A DNA stretch of 64,000 nt from Dyadobacter sp. CY345 (GTDB taxonomy: Bacteria; Bacteroidota; Bacteroidia; Cytophagales; Spirosomataceae): NCBI RefSeq assembly GCF_021502725.1, contig NZ_JAKFFS010000003.1:186001-250000 (forward strand), in the 5' to 3' direction. The position numbers and the translations under genes were made by a program. The notes under the pieces were generated by a model, which worked only from the letters and a program-made list of their open reading frames with translations, had not been told where the DNA came from and did no database searches. Below are positions 36,201-44,447 of the stretch, one piece after another. The stretch's first letter is position 1; every line of letters begins with the position of its first letter.

Positions 36201-36556
36201 AACGCTTCCTGAGCAAAGTTAACTTTGACATGATCTCGTTCCTGATGAAGGCTGATATTCCACAAGAGGAAGCTGCGCCAGCTACGGCTGTTCAGCAAAC
36301 TGTAAAACGTCCTGCCCCGGCGCCGGAGCTTCACACAAACCGTGAGGAAGATTTCGATGCAGATCTTGACGGACCAAATGAGTATGCACGTCAGATGGAG
36401 TCTACGACCAAGGCTCAGCCGATCAGGGTGGACAGGATTGCTGACCGTAATCAGAAAGTTTCAGTACAGTATCGCGACGGACGTGTTTTGCGTGACGTTA
36501 AATACAAAAAAGTAGAACAGGAAGTTAAAAACGGAGACTGTGTTGTAATTGAATAA
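33212..36556 (+). CDS. secA: Preprotein translocase ATPase SecA
   Basis: A 1114-residue motor that drives secretory proteins through SecYEG. Motifs: Walker A ATGEGKTLVATLPAFLNAL, the HIVTVNDYLAKRDAEW segment, DEVDSVLIDDARTPLIISG, NMAGRGTDIKL and RGRAGRQGDTGSSQFFVSLE. It is longer than the E. coli protein (901 residues); extra sequence lies in and around the first nucleotide-binding domain (about residues 290-430), typical for Bacteroidota. The usual C-terminal CxCxSGxxxxC/H zinc site is absent; the protein ends VKNGDCVVIE. Confidence 0.96.
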   Translation: MFKIFSKLFGTKSERDLKDLTPYVALVNAEYAKLTSLSNDELRAQSEGLKAHIAAGLKSIDDQIGALRDQANDEPNVDSKEAIFKKIDALELDRNKELEVILLDILPKAFAIVKDTARRFKENESLEVTASYFDREIATKKRNVVIDGDKAVWNSTWDVIGQPIKWNMQHYDVQLIGGLVLHQGKISEMATGEGKTLVATLPAFLNALAGLGVHIVTVNDYLAKRDAEWNAPLFEFHGMSVDCIDRHQPNTQARRDAYKANLTYGTNNEFGFDYLRDNMSRTTDELVQRKHHFAMVDEVDSVLIDDARTPLIISGPVPRGDEQEYLELKPRVSKIVEAQKKLAMDLLNEAKKKIAAGDKKEGSLALFRAHRGMPKYKPLIKYLSESGIKQLMQESESIYLAENQKLMPQADAPLYFTIDERHNSIELTEKGIDFLTGESEQTNFFILPDIAVDLDKIEKDQSLSEQDRVMQKEALIRDYSIKTARIHTVNQLLKAYTLFEKDVEYVLMDGKVKIVDEQTGRIMDGRRYSDGLHQAIEAKENVRVEDATQTYATVTLQNYFRMYHKLAGMTGTAETEAGEFWEIYKLDVVSIPTNVPAVRKDQEDKVYRSVREKYNAVTDEIVELVEAGRPVLVGTTSVENSEIISRMLTLRKIPHQVLNAKQHQKEAEVVAEAGKPGTVTIATNMAGRGTDIKLTPEAKAAGGLAIVGTERHESRRVDRQLRGRAGRQGDTGSSQFFVSLEDNLMRLFGSDRMAKVMDKMGLEEGEVIQSSMITKSIERAQKKVEENNFGMRKRLLEYDDVMNYQRDAIYTRRRNALFGDRLAVDIANTLYDVCEEIVGNAGTYSELDLATITTLGIELPFSENDNVSLKPQEKTQRLYEAAEKHYQDKNHQISEKALPILQSIHAERGATITEIMIPFSDGIRQTGIVVNLKKALANNGHEITHEMEKAIVLSLIDQEWKEHLREMDDLKQSVQNAVFEQKDPLLIYKFESVELFKRFLSKVNFDMISFLMKADIPQEEAAPATAVQQTVKRPAPAPELHTNREEDFDADLDGPNEYARQMESTTKAQPIRVDRIADRNQKVSVQYRDGRVLRDVKYKKVEQEVKNGDCVVIE

Positions 36557-36604
36557 CAGCTCCATTCTGTTTTGCGATTAATATAATTTTGAGTTGAAAA
36601 TCAG

Positions 36605-36639
36605 AAGCCTTGCCTTTCTAAATTAGATCGGCAAGGCTT
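36605..36639 (+). terminator. Terminator after secA
   Basis: 10-bp perfect stem AAGCCTTGCC (36605-36614) with GGCAAGGCTT (36630-36639), followed by TTTT. Confidence 0.75.
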
Positions 36640-36714
36640 TTTGATGAACGTAAAATCAAGATTTATACGATATTTGTATTTGTAAAGACTAAAAGCGAAC
36701 GAAATTCCCCTTTC

Positions 36715-37374
36715 ATGAAACTTCATAAAGAAGGTTACACCATCATGGCGATCGCCGCCATAATATTGATTCTGATAAATTTAGGCATCTATATGTTGTT
36801 GCCTGATGGATACTGGATACCTAGAATAACCTTAGTTGTCAGCATATTTATTTTCTTTCTGATCGTACAATTCTTCCGCGTGCCCTCACGTGTTGTGAAA
36901 ACAAGCGAAACGCAGATCATTGCGCCTTGTGATGGGAAAGTAGTGGTAATTGAAGAAGTGGTCGAAAATGAGTACTTTAAAGGTCCAAGACGCCAGATCA
37001 GTATTTTCATGTCGCCCATTAATGTGCACGTTAACTGGAACCCGGTGAGTGGTGTCATTCAATATTTTAAATATCATCCAGGTTTATATCTTGTGGCATG
37101 GCATCCGAAATCCAGTACGGAGAATGAGCGTACTACCATTGTCACCCGTACTGCGTCAGGCGTGGATATTTTATTCCGTCAGATTGCAGGAGCTGCTGCG
37201 CGCCGCATCCGTTGGTACGTAAAAGAGGGAGACAAAGTTGAACAAAGCACCGAAATGGGCTTTATCAAATTTGGCTCCCGCGTTGATATTTATGTTCCGC
37301 TTGACGCAGAAATCAAAGTAAATCTTCAGGATAAAACAGTCGGTAGTGTTACCGTTTTGGCTGAATTAAAATAA
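36715..37374 (+). CDS. psd: Phosphatidylserine decarboxylase (short, archaeal-type)
   Basis: A 219-residue enzyme that makes phosphatidylethanolamine. Two N-terminal membrane helices (residues 10-55) are followed by IAPCDGKVVVIEE, ISIFMSPINVHVNWNP and the self-cleavage site in MGFIKFGSRVDIYVP, with cleavage expected between G187 and S188 to make the pyruvoyl group. Bacteroidota usually carry this short form. A pssA gene is not adjacent. Its end overlaps the convergent rhomboid gene by 9 nt. Confidence 0.92.
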   Translation: MKLHKEGYTIMAIAAIILILINLGIYMLLPDGYWIPRITLVVSIFIFFLIVQFFRVPSRVVKTSETQIIAPCDGKVVVIEEVVENEYFKGPRRQISIFMSPINVHVNWNPVSGVIQYFKYHPGLYLVAWHPKSSTENERTTIVTRTASGVDILFRQIAGAAARRIRWYVKEGDKVEQSTEMGFIKFGSRVDIYVPLDAEIKVNLQDKTVGSVTVLAELK

Positions 37375-37986
37375 CCGCCAGGATAAAATCTGCTGGAAGA
37401 AATTAGGTACTGCATCAGGATAAACTATTGCCATAAATACCATCCCGAATACTGCACCATAAATATGGGCGCTGTGGTTGACATAACTTCTGCCGCGGCG
37501 CCCTTCGTATATCGAATAAGCAAGAAACAGGATTCCGAAGATGAATGCTTTCAGCTTAATGAAGAAATACAAATAGATATCCATTAATGGATTAATCAGG
37601 ATTGCTGCAAAAAGAATGGCAGAAACTCCACCAGAAGCGCCTAATGAATTATAATTCGAATTGGTACGGTGTTTCAAAAATGTTGGGATATCTGAAACTA
37701 CAATGCCGACCAGATATAAAAACAGATAATAAGCAGGTCCGCTTGTTCCGAAAAGCATATTGAAAAGCCTCTCGATTCCTTCGCCAACGAACCAAAGCGT
37801 CAGCATATTAAAAATTAAATGCCCGAAATCGGCATGAATAAATCCTGAGGTAATAAATCTGTAATATTCATTTCGCTTGCTGACCCGGTAAGGATTCATG
37901 ATCAGCTTATCCATAAAAAGCGAATTCTGGAGGGCATAATAACTGATACCAGCCGTTATGATAATTATTATGAGGGTGATAGACAT
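37366..37986 (-). CDS. Rhomboid family intramembrane serine protease
   Basis: A 206-residue membrane protein with six predicted helices. Catalytic S118 in NSLGASGGVSA and H174 in HSAHIYGAVFG form the rhomboid dyad; the TSGFIHADFGHLIFNMLTLW loop-helix is typical. Substrates unknown. Convergent with psd, with 9 nt shared. It is separated by 53 bp from the prenyl synthase upstream. Confidence 0.9.
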   Translation of the reverse strand: MSITLIIIIITAGISYYALQNSLFMDKLIMNPYRVSKRNEYYRFITSGFIHADFGHLIFNMLTLWFVGEGIERLFNMLFGTSGPAYYLFLYLVGIVVSDIPTFLKHRTNSNYNSLGASGGVSAILFAAILINPLMDIYLYFFIKLKAFIFGILFLAYSIYEGRRGRSYVNHSAHIYGAVFGMVFMAIVYPDAVPNFFQQILSWRLF

Positions 37987-38039
37987 AAGATTCGAATCGA
38001 TGATTTAATTTGAAAGCTACTTATAATTTTTTTAGTGAA

Positions 38040-39014
38040 TTATTTTTCCCGCTCAACCAGCTGATGAACAAATTCCAGTAAGTTCTTTTTACGTTCAGAG
38101 GGTGCAGGCAATCTTTCCAGACAATCGATTCCCTTTGAAAAGTAGCTGCTGATTTTTTCTTCTGTCAATGCCCGGATACCCAGCTTGTCGTAAATTTCCC
38201 GAACTGCATTTACTTTTTTCTCCTTATCAAAAGTTTCAACGGAGAGCCATTTATTTAATTCCGTTGCTAAATCGCCTTCCGCTTTGGCAAGTGCTTCGAT
38301 AAGTAAAAACGTTTTTTTGTTGGCAATAATATCGCCGCCGACCTGTTTCCCAAACTTTGCCGGATCTCCGTAAACATCCAGCAGATCATCTTTCAGTTGA
38401 AAACCGATTCCCATACTTTCCCCCGCTTCATAAAGCAATTGAGTGGCTTCGGCATCAGCTCCACCTATGATTCCGCCAAGTTCCAGTGCAAAACCCAGCA
38501 GAACGGACGTTTTAAGGCGAATCATGTCAATGTATTCTTCTTCGGTAACATTCCAGCGGGTTTCAAAATTCATATCCAGCTGTTGCCCTTCACAAACCTC
38601 GGAAGCGGTTTTATTAAAACGAATCAGAACATTTCTCAAATCTTCTCTTCTTATATCAATCAAAAGATCGTAAGCTCTGATCAGCATGACGTCGCCCGAA
38701 AGAATTGCGGTGTTCGCATTCCATTTTTCGTGTACCGTTGGCTTTCCGCGTCGCAAAGGTGCTTTGTCCATGATATCATCATGCATCAAAGTGAAATTGT
38801 GAAAAACCTCGACAGCGATGGCTGGTTTTAGGGCATTTCTGAAATCGTCTGTATAAATTGACGCGGCAAGTAGTGTTAACAGCGGACGGAAACGTTTCCC
38901 GCCCAAAGCCATGATATAACGTATCGGTTCATAAAGTTCCGCGGGAGATTCTCCGTAAGCGTTTTGTTCTATTTCAGTTTGCAGGGTTTGCAGCAGATTT
39001 TCTGTTGTTGTCAT
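38040..39014 (-). CDS. Polyprenyl synthetase family protein
   Basis: A 324-residue trans-prenyltransferase. First Asp-rich motif DDIMD at 79-83 with LRRGKPTVH after it; second motif in FQLKDDLLDVYGD. The residues before the first motif (VEVFHNFTLMH) do not let me fix chain length; it is likely a farnesyl- or geranylgeranyl-diphosphate synthase using the IPP/DMAPP made through IspH. Stands alone on the minus strand. Confidence 0.9.
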   Translation of the reverse strand: MTTTENLLQTLQTEIEQNAYGESPAELYEPIRYIMALGGKRFRPLLTLLAASIYTDDFRNALKPAIAVEVFHNFTLMHDDIMDKAPLRRGKPTVHEKWNANTAILSGDVMLIRAYDLLIDIRREDLRNVLIRFNKTASEVCEGQQLDMNFETRWNVTEEEYIDMIRLKTSVLLGFALELGGIIGGADAEATQLLYEAGESMGIGFQLKDDLLDVYGDPAKFGKQVGGDIIANKKTFLLIEALAKAEGDLATELNKWLSVETFDKEKKVNAVREIYDKLGIRALTEEKISSYFSKGIDCLERLPAPSERKKNLLEFVHQLVEREK

Positions 39015-39179
39015 TCGTGGCTGATTACTACGCTTATCAATTCTATTGGAAACGAATTATTTCTACTATCAGGTACTTTTTGAAGCACTACGCAAAGTAC
39101 CTAAATCCTGTTGAGAAACTCAAAGGTAACAGGATGAATGGTTGACTGACGAAATTAAATGTGCCCGCCGGGAAAAATA

Positions 39180-39216
39180 ATTCGTGGTCATTAGTGTAAA
39201 TTCGTGTATTCGTGGC
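39180..39216. repeat. Short ATTCGTG-rich sequence, possible dispersed repeat
   Basis: Three imperfect copies of ATTCGTG within 37 bp (39180, about 39200, 39208), just before the aminotransferase start at 39234. It recalls intergenic ATTCGTG strings seen in other Bacteroidota genomes, from memory only. Confidence 0.3.
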
Positions 39217-39233
39217 GCTAATAAATTCAAAAA

Positions 39234-40064
39234 ATGCCTTTTCATCTTTATTTCAACGGAGAGATATCTCCACTTGATACGACGCTTTTTAAATCAAATG
39301 ACCTGGGCATTTTACGTGGTTATGGCATGTTTGATTATTTCCGGACATACAATGGCATGCCCTTCCGCTGGGATGACTACTGGCAGCGATTCGAGAATTC
39401 CGCGAAGTTATTAAAACTTCCGCTTCCATTGAACCAGGAAGAAGCAACTGAAATTCTTGCCGACCTGCATTCGCTTTCGGGAGAAAAGGAAGTTGCTTTT
39501 CGGTTTGTTCTGACGGGCGGTTATGCGCCGGACAGTGTCAGTGTGGTGAAACCAAATTTTCTGATCAGGACCGAACCTTTGCCGCAGGATAATCCGGCTG
39601 GTTTATTGAAGGGGATTAAAGTTTTGCCTTACCAATATGTACGTGACCTTCCTGAAATTAAAACCACCAATTATGTGCATATGGTTTTGATGGCGGATGA
39701 AATGAAAAAGCAAGGCGCATCGGATCTGCTCTTCCATAAGGATGGGGAAATAAGTGAACTGACAAGAAGCAATTTTTTTATTTTCAAAGGCGATACACTG
39801 ATTACTTCTGATACCAATATTTTAAGAGGAATTACCAGAAAAGTAGTTTTGGAATTAGCTAAGACTCATTTTAAAGTAGAGGTTCGCCCGTTATTGTATT
39901 CTGAACTGGAAACCGCTGACGAAGCATTTACAACAAGTTCAACAAAGTGGGTGATGCCTATCGTACAAATCGGAGACAATCCTGTTGGCGATGGAAAAGC
40001 AGGAAAACGTACACTTTCGTTGCAGGACTTATTTAAGAAAGTGGTTTTGGAATGGGGAAAATAA
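39234..40064 (+). CDS. Class IV aminotransferase (branched-chain aminotransferase or ADC lyase-like)
   Basis: A 276-residue PLP enzyme of fold type IV. The cofactor lysine is in LPEIKTTNYVHMVLMADEMK, and the phosphate/cofactor contact glutamate in GEISELTRSNFFIF. The start, YFNGEISPLDTTLFKSNDLG, resembles both IlvE and PabC. Length is nearer PabC (4-amino-4-deoxychorismate lyase, folate synthesis) than IlvE, but no pab gene is adjacent, so the substrate stays open. Confidence 0.82.
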   Translation: MPFHLYFNGEISPLDTTLFKSNDLGILRGYGMFDYFRTYNGMPFRWDDYWQRFENSAKLLKLPLPLNQEEATEILADLHSLSGEKEVAFRFVLTGGYAPDSVSVVKPNFLIRTEPLPQDNPAGLLKGIKVLPYQYVRDLPEIKTTNYVHMVLMADEMKKQGASDLLFHKDGEISELTRSNFFIFKGDTLITSDTNILRGITRKVVLELAKTHFKVEVRPLLYSELETADEAFTTSSTKWVMPIVQIGDNPVGDGKAGKRTLSLQDLFKKVVLEWGK

Positions 40065-40070
40065 TTTTCT

Positions 40071-40219
40071 TCCGTCCGACGGTTTTTTTACCGTCGGACA
40101 GATAAAAAACAGTTGATATTTTTTACTTATGAAAAATTATTGAAATAAGTTTTCATAAGTCAGTCGATAGTGTAGATGTTTTCTTACCGGTCCGACGGCG
40201 GAAAAAGCCGTCGGACCGG
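40071..40219. repeat. Paired GC-rich hairpins, repeat family locus 2
   Basis: Hairpin B': GTCCGACGGT (40074-40083) with ACCGTCGGAC (40090-40099), T-loop. Hairpin A': 13-bp perfect stem 40187-40199 (CCGGTCCGACGGC) with 40207-40219, A-rich 7-nt loop. Same pair as locus 1 (14047-14114), opposite order, and about 90 bp apart here instead of 3. Again between convergent genes. Confidence 0.75.
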
Positions 40220-40270
40220 TTGCTCGTAAAAAGCCTCTGGTATTATTTTAATTAATTGAATACTAATGGA

Positions 40271-41293
40271 TTAGTTCCAGCCTTGCGCTGTGATCGGCAC
40301 TCTGTTATCTCCTTTGGTATGAAGTAAAACTTCATCTTTTTTGTCGGTCATGTATCCGATAACACTGATTTTCGGGTTATTTTTGATTTTGTCATAATCA
40401 CTTTGAGGAACCGTGAAAAGTAATTCATAATCTTCTCCGCCATTCAAAGCTGCCGTTATCGGCCCGATGTTAAGTTCCACCGCGCCCATATAAGTCTGCT
40501 CGTCGATAGGAAGTTTATCTTCAAAAACCAGAGCGCCAACACCTGATTGCGAACAAAGATGTAAAAGATCAGAAGCCAGACCATCCGAAACATCAATCAT
40601 GGAAGTTGGGATACAACCAGCACCGGCAAGCTCATAAACCACATCCATCCGCGCTTCCGGGCGGAGTTGTCTTTGAATAACATATTCTTTTCCGTCAAGC
40701 TGCGGCTGCATATTCGGGTCGGCAAGGAAAACCTGCTTTTCTCTTACCAATAATTGCAGGCCAATATAAGCGCCACCTAAATCGCCGGAAACGCATAAAA
40801 GATCCCCTGCTTTAGCCGTGTTCCGATAGGTAATCCTGTCTTTTGCAACGCGCCCGAAAACACTTACAGAGATAAATAATCCTGATAACGAAGAAGAAGT
40901 ATCACCGCCGACAAGATCTACATTAAAATCTTTGCAGGCCGCTTTCATGCCTTCGTACAATTCCTCCACAGCTTCAACTGAGAAACGGTTGCTCAGCGCA
41001 ATACCAACTGTAACCTGGCGCGGAACGCCGTTCATAGCCGCTATGTCTGATACATTTATTGCAATCGCCTTATATCCTAAATGTTTTAACGGGAAAAAAG
41101 AAAGGTCAAAATGGACTCCTTCTAAAAGAATATCGGTTGACAATAATCCAAATTCCGTTCCAAGATCAATAACGGCCGAGTCGTCGCCGATGCCTTTGAT
41201 GCTTTCAGGTAAATTATTTTTAAGTCCCTCATTAAGTCTTTTGATAAGACCAAATTCGCCTAAGTTGCTGATTTCTGTTCTTGATTCTGCCAT
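40271..41293 (-). CDS. thiL: Thiamine-monophosphate kinase
   Basis: A 340-residue kinase making thiamine diphosphate from the monophosphate. Motifs: KGIGDDSAVIDLG near the start, STDILLEGVHFDLSFFPLKH, VDLVGGDTSSS and CVSGDLGGAYIGLQLL, and SMIDVSDGLASDLLHLC near the end. No other thi gene or TPP riboswitch is near it. Confidence 0.93.
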   Translation of the reverse strand: MAESRTEISNLGEFGLIKRLNEGLKNNLPESIKGIGDDSAVIDLGTEFGLLSTDILLEGVHFDLSFFPLKHLGYKAIAINVSDIAAMNGVPRQVTVGIALSNRFSVEAVEELYEGMKAACKDFNVDLVGGDTSSSLSGLFISVSVFGRVAKDRITYRNTAKAGDLLCVSGDLGGAYIGLQLLVREKQVFLADPNMQPQLDGKEYVIQRQLRPEARMDVVYELAGAGCIPTSMIDVSDGLASDLLHLCSQSGVGALVFEDKLPIDEQTYMGAVELNIGPITAALNGGEDYELLFTVPQSDYDKIKNNPKISVIGYMTDKKDEVLLHTKGDNRVPITAQGWN

Positions 41294-41313
41294 GTTACAA
41301 AGTTAGCTAAAAT

Positions 41314-41349
41314 AGACGAAGCCATCTCCCGGAAGAAATGGCTTCGTCT
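41314..41349 (-). terminator. Terminator between lipoprotein and thiL
   Basis: 12-bp perfect stem AGACGAAGCCAT (41314-41325) with ATGGCTTCGTCT (41338-41349), T-rich on the minus strand afterwards; it ends the lipoprotein transcript before thiL. Confidence 0.7.
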
Positions 41350-41407
41350 GTTTCAATAATATTTTTTTTCTTAAAAGTTCAATGCGACTCACGTGCCGCA
41401 AACTGAT

Positions 41408-41869
41408 TTAAGGATTTGAAAGCGTGTATTGATTGATCGTATTTCCGGTTTTTACACTGGCGTCTATTCGCGTTAAAACTACCTTAGTATCCTCCAATGA
41501 GCTTATTGTAAATTTAATGGTTCCATTGGTACCGCTCGGAGCCGGATTCAGGCCAGAAAGTACCAATGTATTTTCGCCTTCCAAAGCCCATGTTCCGTTG
41601 AATGTATTTTTATCAAATTCGGTGTAAGCGGCTGTTCCTGTGCTTGACAACGCAAGTCTGAAATTGGAATATCCTTCCTGAACATTACCTGCGCCTCCAC
41701 GGGTATAAACAGTTGTAGTTCCGTGCTTTACAGTCTCAGCCGTCCATGTTTTTGCAATGCGTTCAGAAACCGGCTTTTTTGAATCTTTTTTACAACCTGC
41801 TGCCACAAGGGTTAGCGCCAGCATGATACTCCAAAGCAAAGTATATTTTCTTTTCATTTTATTTTTCAC
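41408..41869 (-). CDS. Small lipoprotein, lipocalin-like
   Basis: A 153-residue lipoprotein: signal helix LLWSIMLALTLVAAGC with lipobox cysteine, then KKDSKKPVSERIAKTWTAET. The mature part is a likely beta-barrel (FNGTWALEGENTLVLSG, TIKFTISSLEDTKVVLTRID), as in Bacteroidota lipocalin-like lipoproteins. Start may be at residue 1 or 5. Function unknown. Confidence 0.75.
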   Translation of the reverse strand: MKNKMKRKYTLLWSIMLALTLVAAGCKKDSKKPVSERIAKTWTAETVKHGTTTVYTRGGAGNVQEGYSNFRLALSSTGTAAYTEFDKNTFNGTWALEGENTLVLSGLNPAPSGTNGTIKFTISSLEDTKVVLTRIDASVKTGNTINQYTLSNP

Positions 41870-41996
41870 GAATGATTTTCTTAATTAAACGCCAAGTTCA
41901 GATTTTTTAGTCTTATTATCAAAATATTCTGAAATGTCGGCTTAAATTCCGGGCATAATTATTGAGCTTATCCGCCGCAGCGGTAAAACGAAGTGC

Positions 41997-42233
41997 ATGA
42001 AAGAGTATACAAAATCGCAGCTTGCATTAAGAAACGGGCAGGATCGGGAAGAAATATGGTGTGCTTATCAGGGGCTTATCTACGATGTTACCACTTCACG
42101 ACTTTGGCGAAACGGTCACCATTATGAACATTGGGCGGGCCAGGATCTGACCAAAGAGCTTGGAGATGCGCCGCATACCGAGCGCGTTTTTGAGCGGTTT
42201 AAAGTAATCGGTAAATTAACAGAACCATTTTAA
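41997..42233 (+). CDS. Cytochrome b5-like heme-binding protein
   Basis: A 78-residue single-domain protein: YTKSQLALRNGQDREEIWCA, then AYQGLIYDVTTSRLWRNG, with histidines at 41, 42, 45 (GHHYEHWAGQDLT) and 60 (APHTERVF). H45 and H60 are likely axial heme ligands. It has no signal peptide, so it would be cytoplasmic. Ten nt before the BadF-type kinase on the same strand. Electron-transfer partner unknown. Confidence 0.8.
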   Translation: MKEYTKSQLALRNGQDREEIWCAYQGLIYDVTTSRLWRNGHHYEHWAGQDLTKELGDAPHTERVFERFKVIGKLTEPF

Positions 42234-42243
42234 TTATCAGGAT

Positions 42244-43107
42244 TTGAAACAAAATACTTCCCTAATCGCCGATAGCGGTTCTACAAAAACCGATTGGCTG
42301 ATAGCATATTCCGGAAAGTCGCCGGTTCGTTTTCATTCAAGTGGCTTAAATCCATTTTATCAGACAAAGGATGAGGTTTCTGAAATATTAGAAAAAGAAG
42401 TTGTACCGTATCTTTATAACACAATTGACCAGGTCTTTTTTTATGGCGCCGGATGTGCAGACAAGGCGACCAGCCGGCCCATTTATGACGCTTTGGTAGA
42501 TATTATTCCGTCTGCCGAAATTATTGAGGTTGCCTCGGATATGCTTGCGGCCGCAAGAGGATTATGCCAGAATGAGCCAGGAATTGCTTGTATTTTGGGC
42601 ACGGGGGCTAATAATACTTTTTACGACGGTGACACGATGGTCCATTCCATAGGATCGCTTGGTTTTTGGCTGGGTGACGAAGGCAGCGGTTCTTATCTTG
42701 GAAAAACGCTGTTGGTTCACTTTCTTCAGAATGAGCTGCCGGAAGATCTTCATAAGCAGTTTGAGGAAAGTTATCCGGGAACAAACCGGCTTGCTGTTTT
42801 GGAAAAAGTTTACCGCCAACCTTTCCCAAATCGTTATTTCGCAACTTTTTCCCATTTCATTTCAAAAAATATAAAACATCCGTTTATCCATAAAATGGTT
42901 ACTGATGCGTTTACTCTTTTTACAGAGAAGTATATTCTTAAACATAAGGATGCAGAAAAGTATCCGGTTCACTTTACTGGGTCGATCGCGTTTTATTACC
43001 AGGATATTCTGAAATCAGTTTTGGAAAACAAGGGACTGACGCCAGGAAAAATTCTTAAATCGCCAATGGAAACGCTTTTTGATTATCATTTGAAAAGAGA
43101 TATGTAA
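42244..43107 (+). CDS. BadF/BadG/BcrA-type ATPase, N-acetylglucosamine kinase-like
   Basis: A 287-residue protein of the ASKHA fold. Phosphate-1 loop LIADSGSTKTDWLIA, and IACILGTGANNTFYDGD as second nucleotide loop with SIGSLGFWLGDEGSGSYLGK. In Bacteroidota these are annotated as N-acetylglucosamine kinases for cell-wall sugar recycling, in line with AnmK elsewhere in the window. The start is TTG at 42244, with a weak AGG just before it. Confidence 0.82.
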   Translation: MKQNTSLIADSGSTKTDWLIAYSGKSPVRFHSSGLNPFYQTKDEVSEILEKEVVPYLYNTIDQVFFYGAGCADKATSRPIYDALVDIIPSAEIIEVASDMLAAARGLCQNEPGIACILGTGANNTFYDGDTMVHSIGSLGFWLGDEGSGSYLGKTLLVHFLQNELPEDLHKQFEESYPGTNRLAVLEKVYRQPFPNRYFATFSHFISKNIKHPFIHKMVTDAFTLFTEKYILKHKDAEKYPVHFTGSIAFYYQDILKSVLENKGLTPGKILKSPMETLFDYHLKRDM

Positions 43108-43167
43108 AAATCCCTGGCTGGCATATACTTTGATAACCATTCATTTTATTTAGAAATTATTTGATCA

Positions 43168-44412
43168 ATGCCGAGACGCTCCATTCGCTGGCTTACTTTA
43201 TTTTCTGCGCTTCTGATTATTGGCGTTGTGGTTACCCAGATTTATTGGGTTAAACAGGCACTTGACCTGCGTCACCGGCAATTTAATCAGAACGCGCATG
43301 TAGCGTTGCAGGATGTTGCTCAGGAGCTTGCGACGGTCAATGGCGTAATGCAGACTTCAAATCCCGTTGAGCAGTTATCGCCTGAATATTTTCTGGTGAA
43401 TACAAATGCAACTACGCAGCCTGATCTTTTGGAACATTTTATCAAAGACAGTTTTCAAAAACACAATCTTATCACAGATTTTGAGGTAGGGATTTATGAT
43501 TGTACCACCGACAGGATGCGGTATGGAATGTCTTTGAGCACAAAAACGAATGACAAAACCACAGTAAAAATCAATAACTGGGTTAAGACCGACAAATATC
43601 CTTACTATTTCGGCGTGCGGTTTCCCCAGCAATCGGCATACATCGTCGGGAATTTGAATGGCTGGATATGGTCCTCGGTGCTGGTTTTACTGGCGGTTGG
43701 GTTCTTTGCTTATGCTTTGTTTATTATTTTACGGCAAAAACATTTGTCGGAAGTTCAGCGGAATTTTGTTAATAACATGACACATGAGCTGCAGACGCCT
43801 ATTTCCACCATCCGTATTGCTGCTGATGTACTTAATTCAGATATTATCACAACGCAGCCGGAAAGGCATAAGCGCTATGTCCACATCGTTCAGGAAGAGA
43901 TTTTAAGATTGCAAAATCAGGTGGAAATGGTGCTTTCCATGGCCAAGGCTGAAAGAAATGCCCTGACATTAAAAAAGGAAATCGTAGATGTTCATCAGGT
44001 TATAGAATCTATTTTACTGCCTTTTGAGGGGAAAGTACAGCTGAGATTTGAGGCCTCGCAACCTTGCGTCGAAGCGGATCCATTTCATTTGAGGAACATG
44101 ATCACAAACCTCATCGATAATGCCATTAAATATTCCGTCGATAAGCCGGAAGTTGTTTTAAGGACATTTAATAAAAAAAGCTGTCTCTTTATTTGTGTTG
44201 AAGATAAGGGTGTCGGAATCGCGCCGGAGTTTCAGAAGAAGATTTTTAACAAATTTTTCCGGATTACCTCGGGTGATGTGCATAATGTTAAAGGCTCTGG
44301 CATAGGGCTGAGTTATGTAAAACAAATTGTCCGTTCCCATCACTGGCATCTGGAATTGGATAGTGCCTTGGGGAAAGGAAGCATATTTACAATTTCGATC
44401 CCACAGAAATAG
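43168..44412 (+). CDS. Sensor histidine kinase
   Basis: A 414-residue kinase with membrane helices at about 9-28 and 166-188 and a periplasmic sensing region of about 135 residues between them that I do not recognise. H206 in NNMTHELQTPIST is the phosphorylated histidine; N-box MITNLIDNAIKYS and G-boxes DKGVGIAPEF and GSGIGLSYVKQI are intact. No HAMP domain is seen. The response regulator follows at 35 nt, forming a two-component pair. Confidence 0.93.
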   Translation: MPRRSIRWLTLFSALLIIGVVVTQIYWVKQALDLRHRQFNQNAHVALQDVAQELATVNGVMQTSNPVEQLSPEYFLVNTNATTQPDLLEHFIKDSFQKHNLITDFEVGIYDCTTDRMRYGMSLSTKTNDKTTVKINNWVKTDKYPYYFGVRFPQQSAYIVGNLNGWIWSSVLVLLAVGFFAYALFIILRQKHLSEVQRNFVNNMTHELQTPISTIRIAADVLNSDIITTQPERHKRYVHIVQEEILRLQNQVEMVLSMAKAERNALTLKKEIVDVHQVIESILLPFEGKVQLRFEASQPCVEADPFHLRNMITNLIDNAIKYSVDKPEVVLRTFNKKSCLFICVEDKGVGIAPEFQKKIFNKFFRITSGDVHNVKGSGIGLSYVKQIVRSHHWHLELDSALGKGSIFTISIPQK

Positions 44413-44447
44413 ATCATATTAAGCGTTAAAACCTAAAATCGAACAAG

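Noticed and set aside
41870-41996. TPP riboswitch or other thi control near thiL
   Set aside because: No CUGAGA-type THI box or expected hairpins seen in this gap or in the gap next to thiL.
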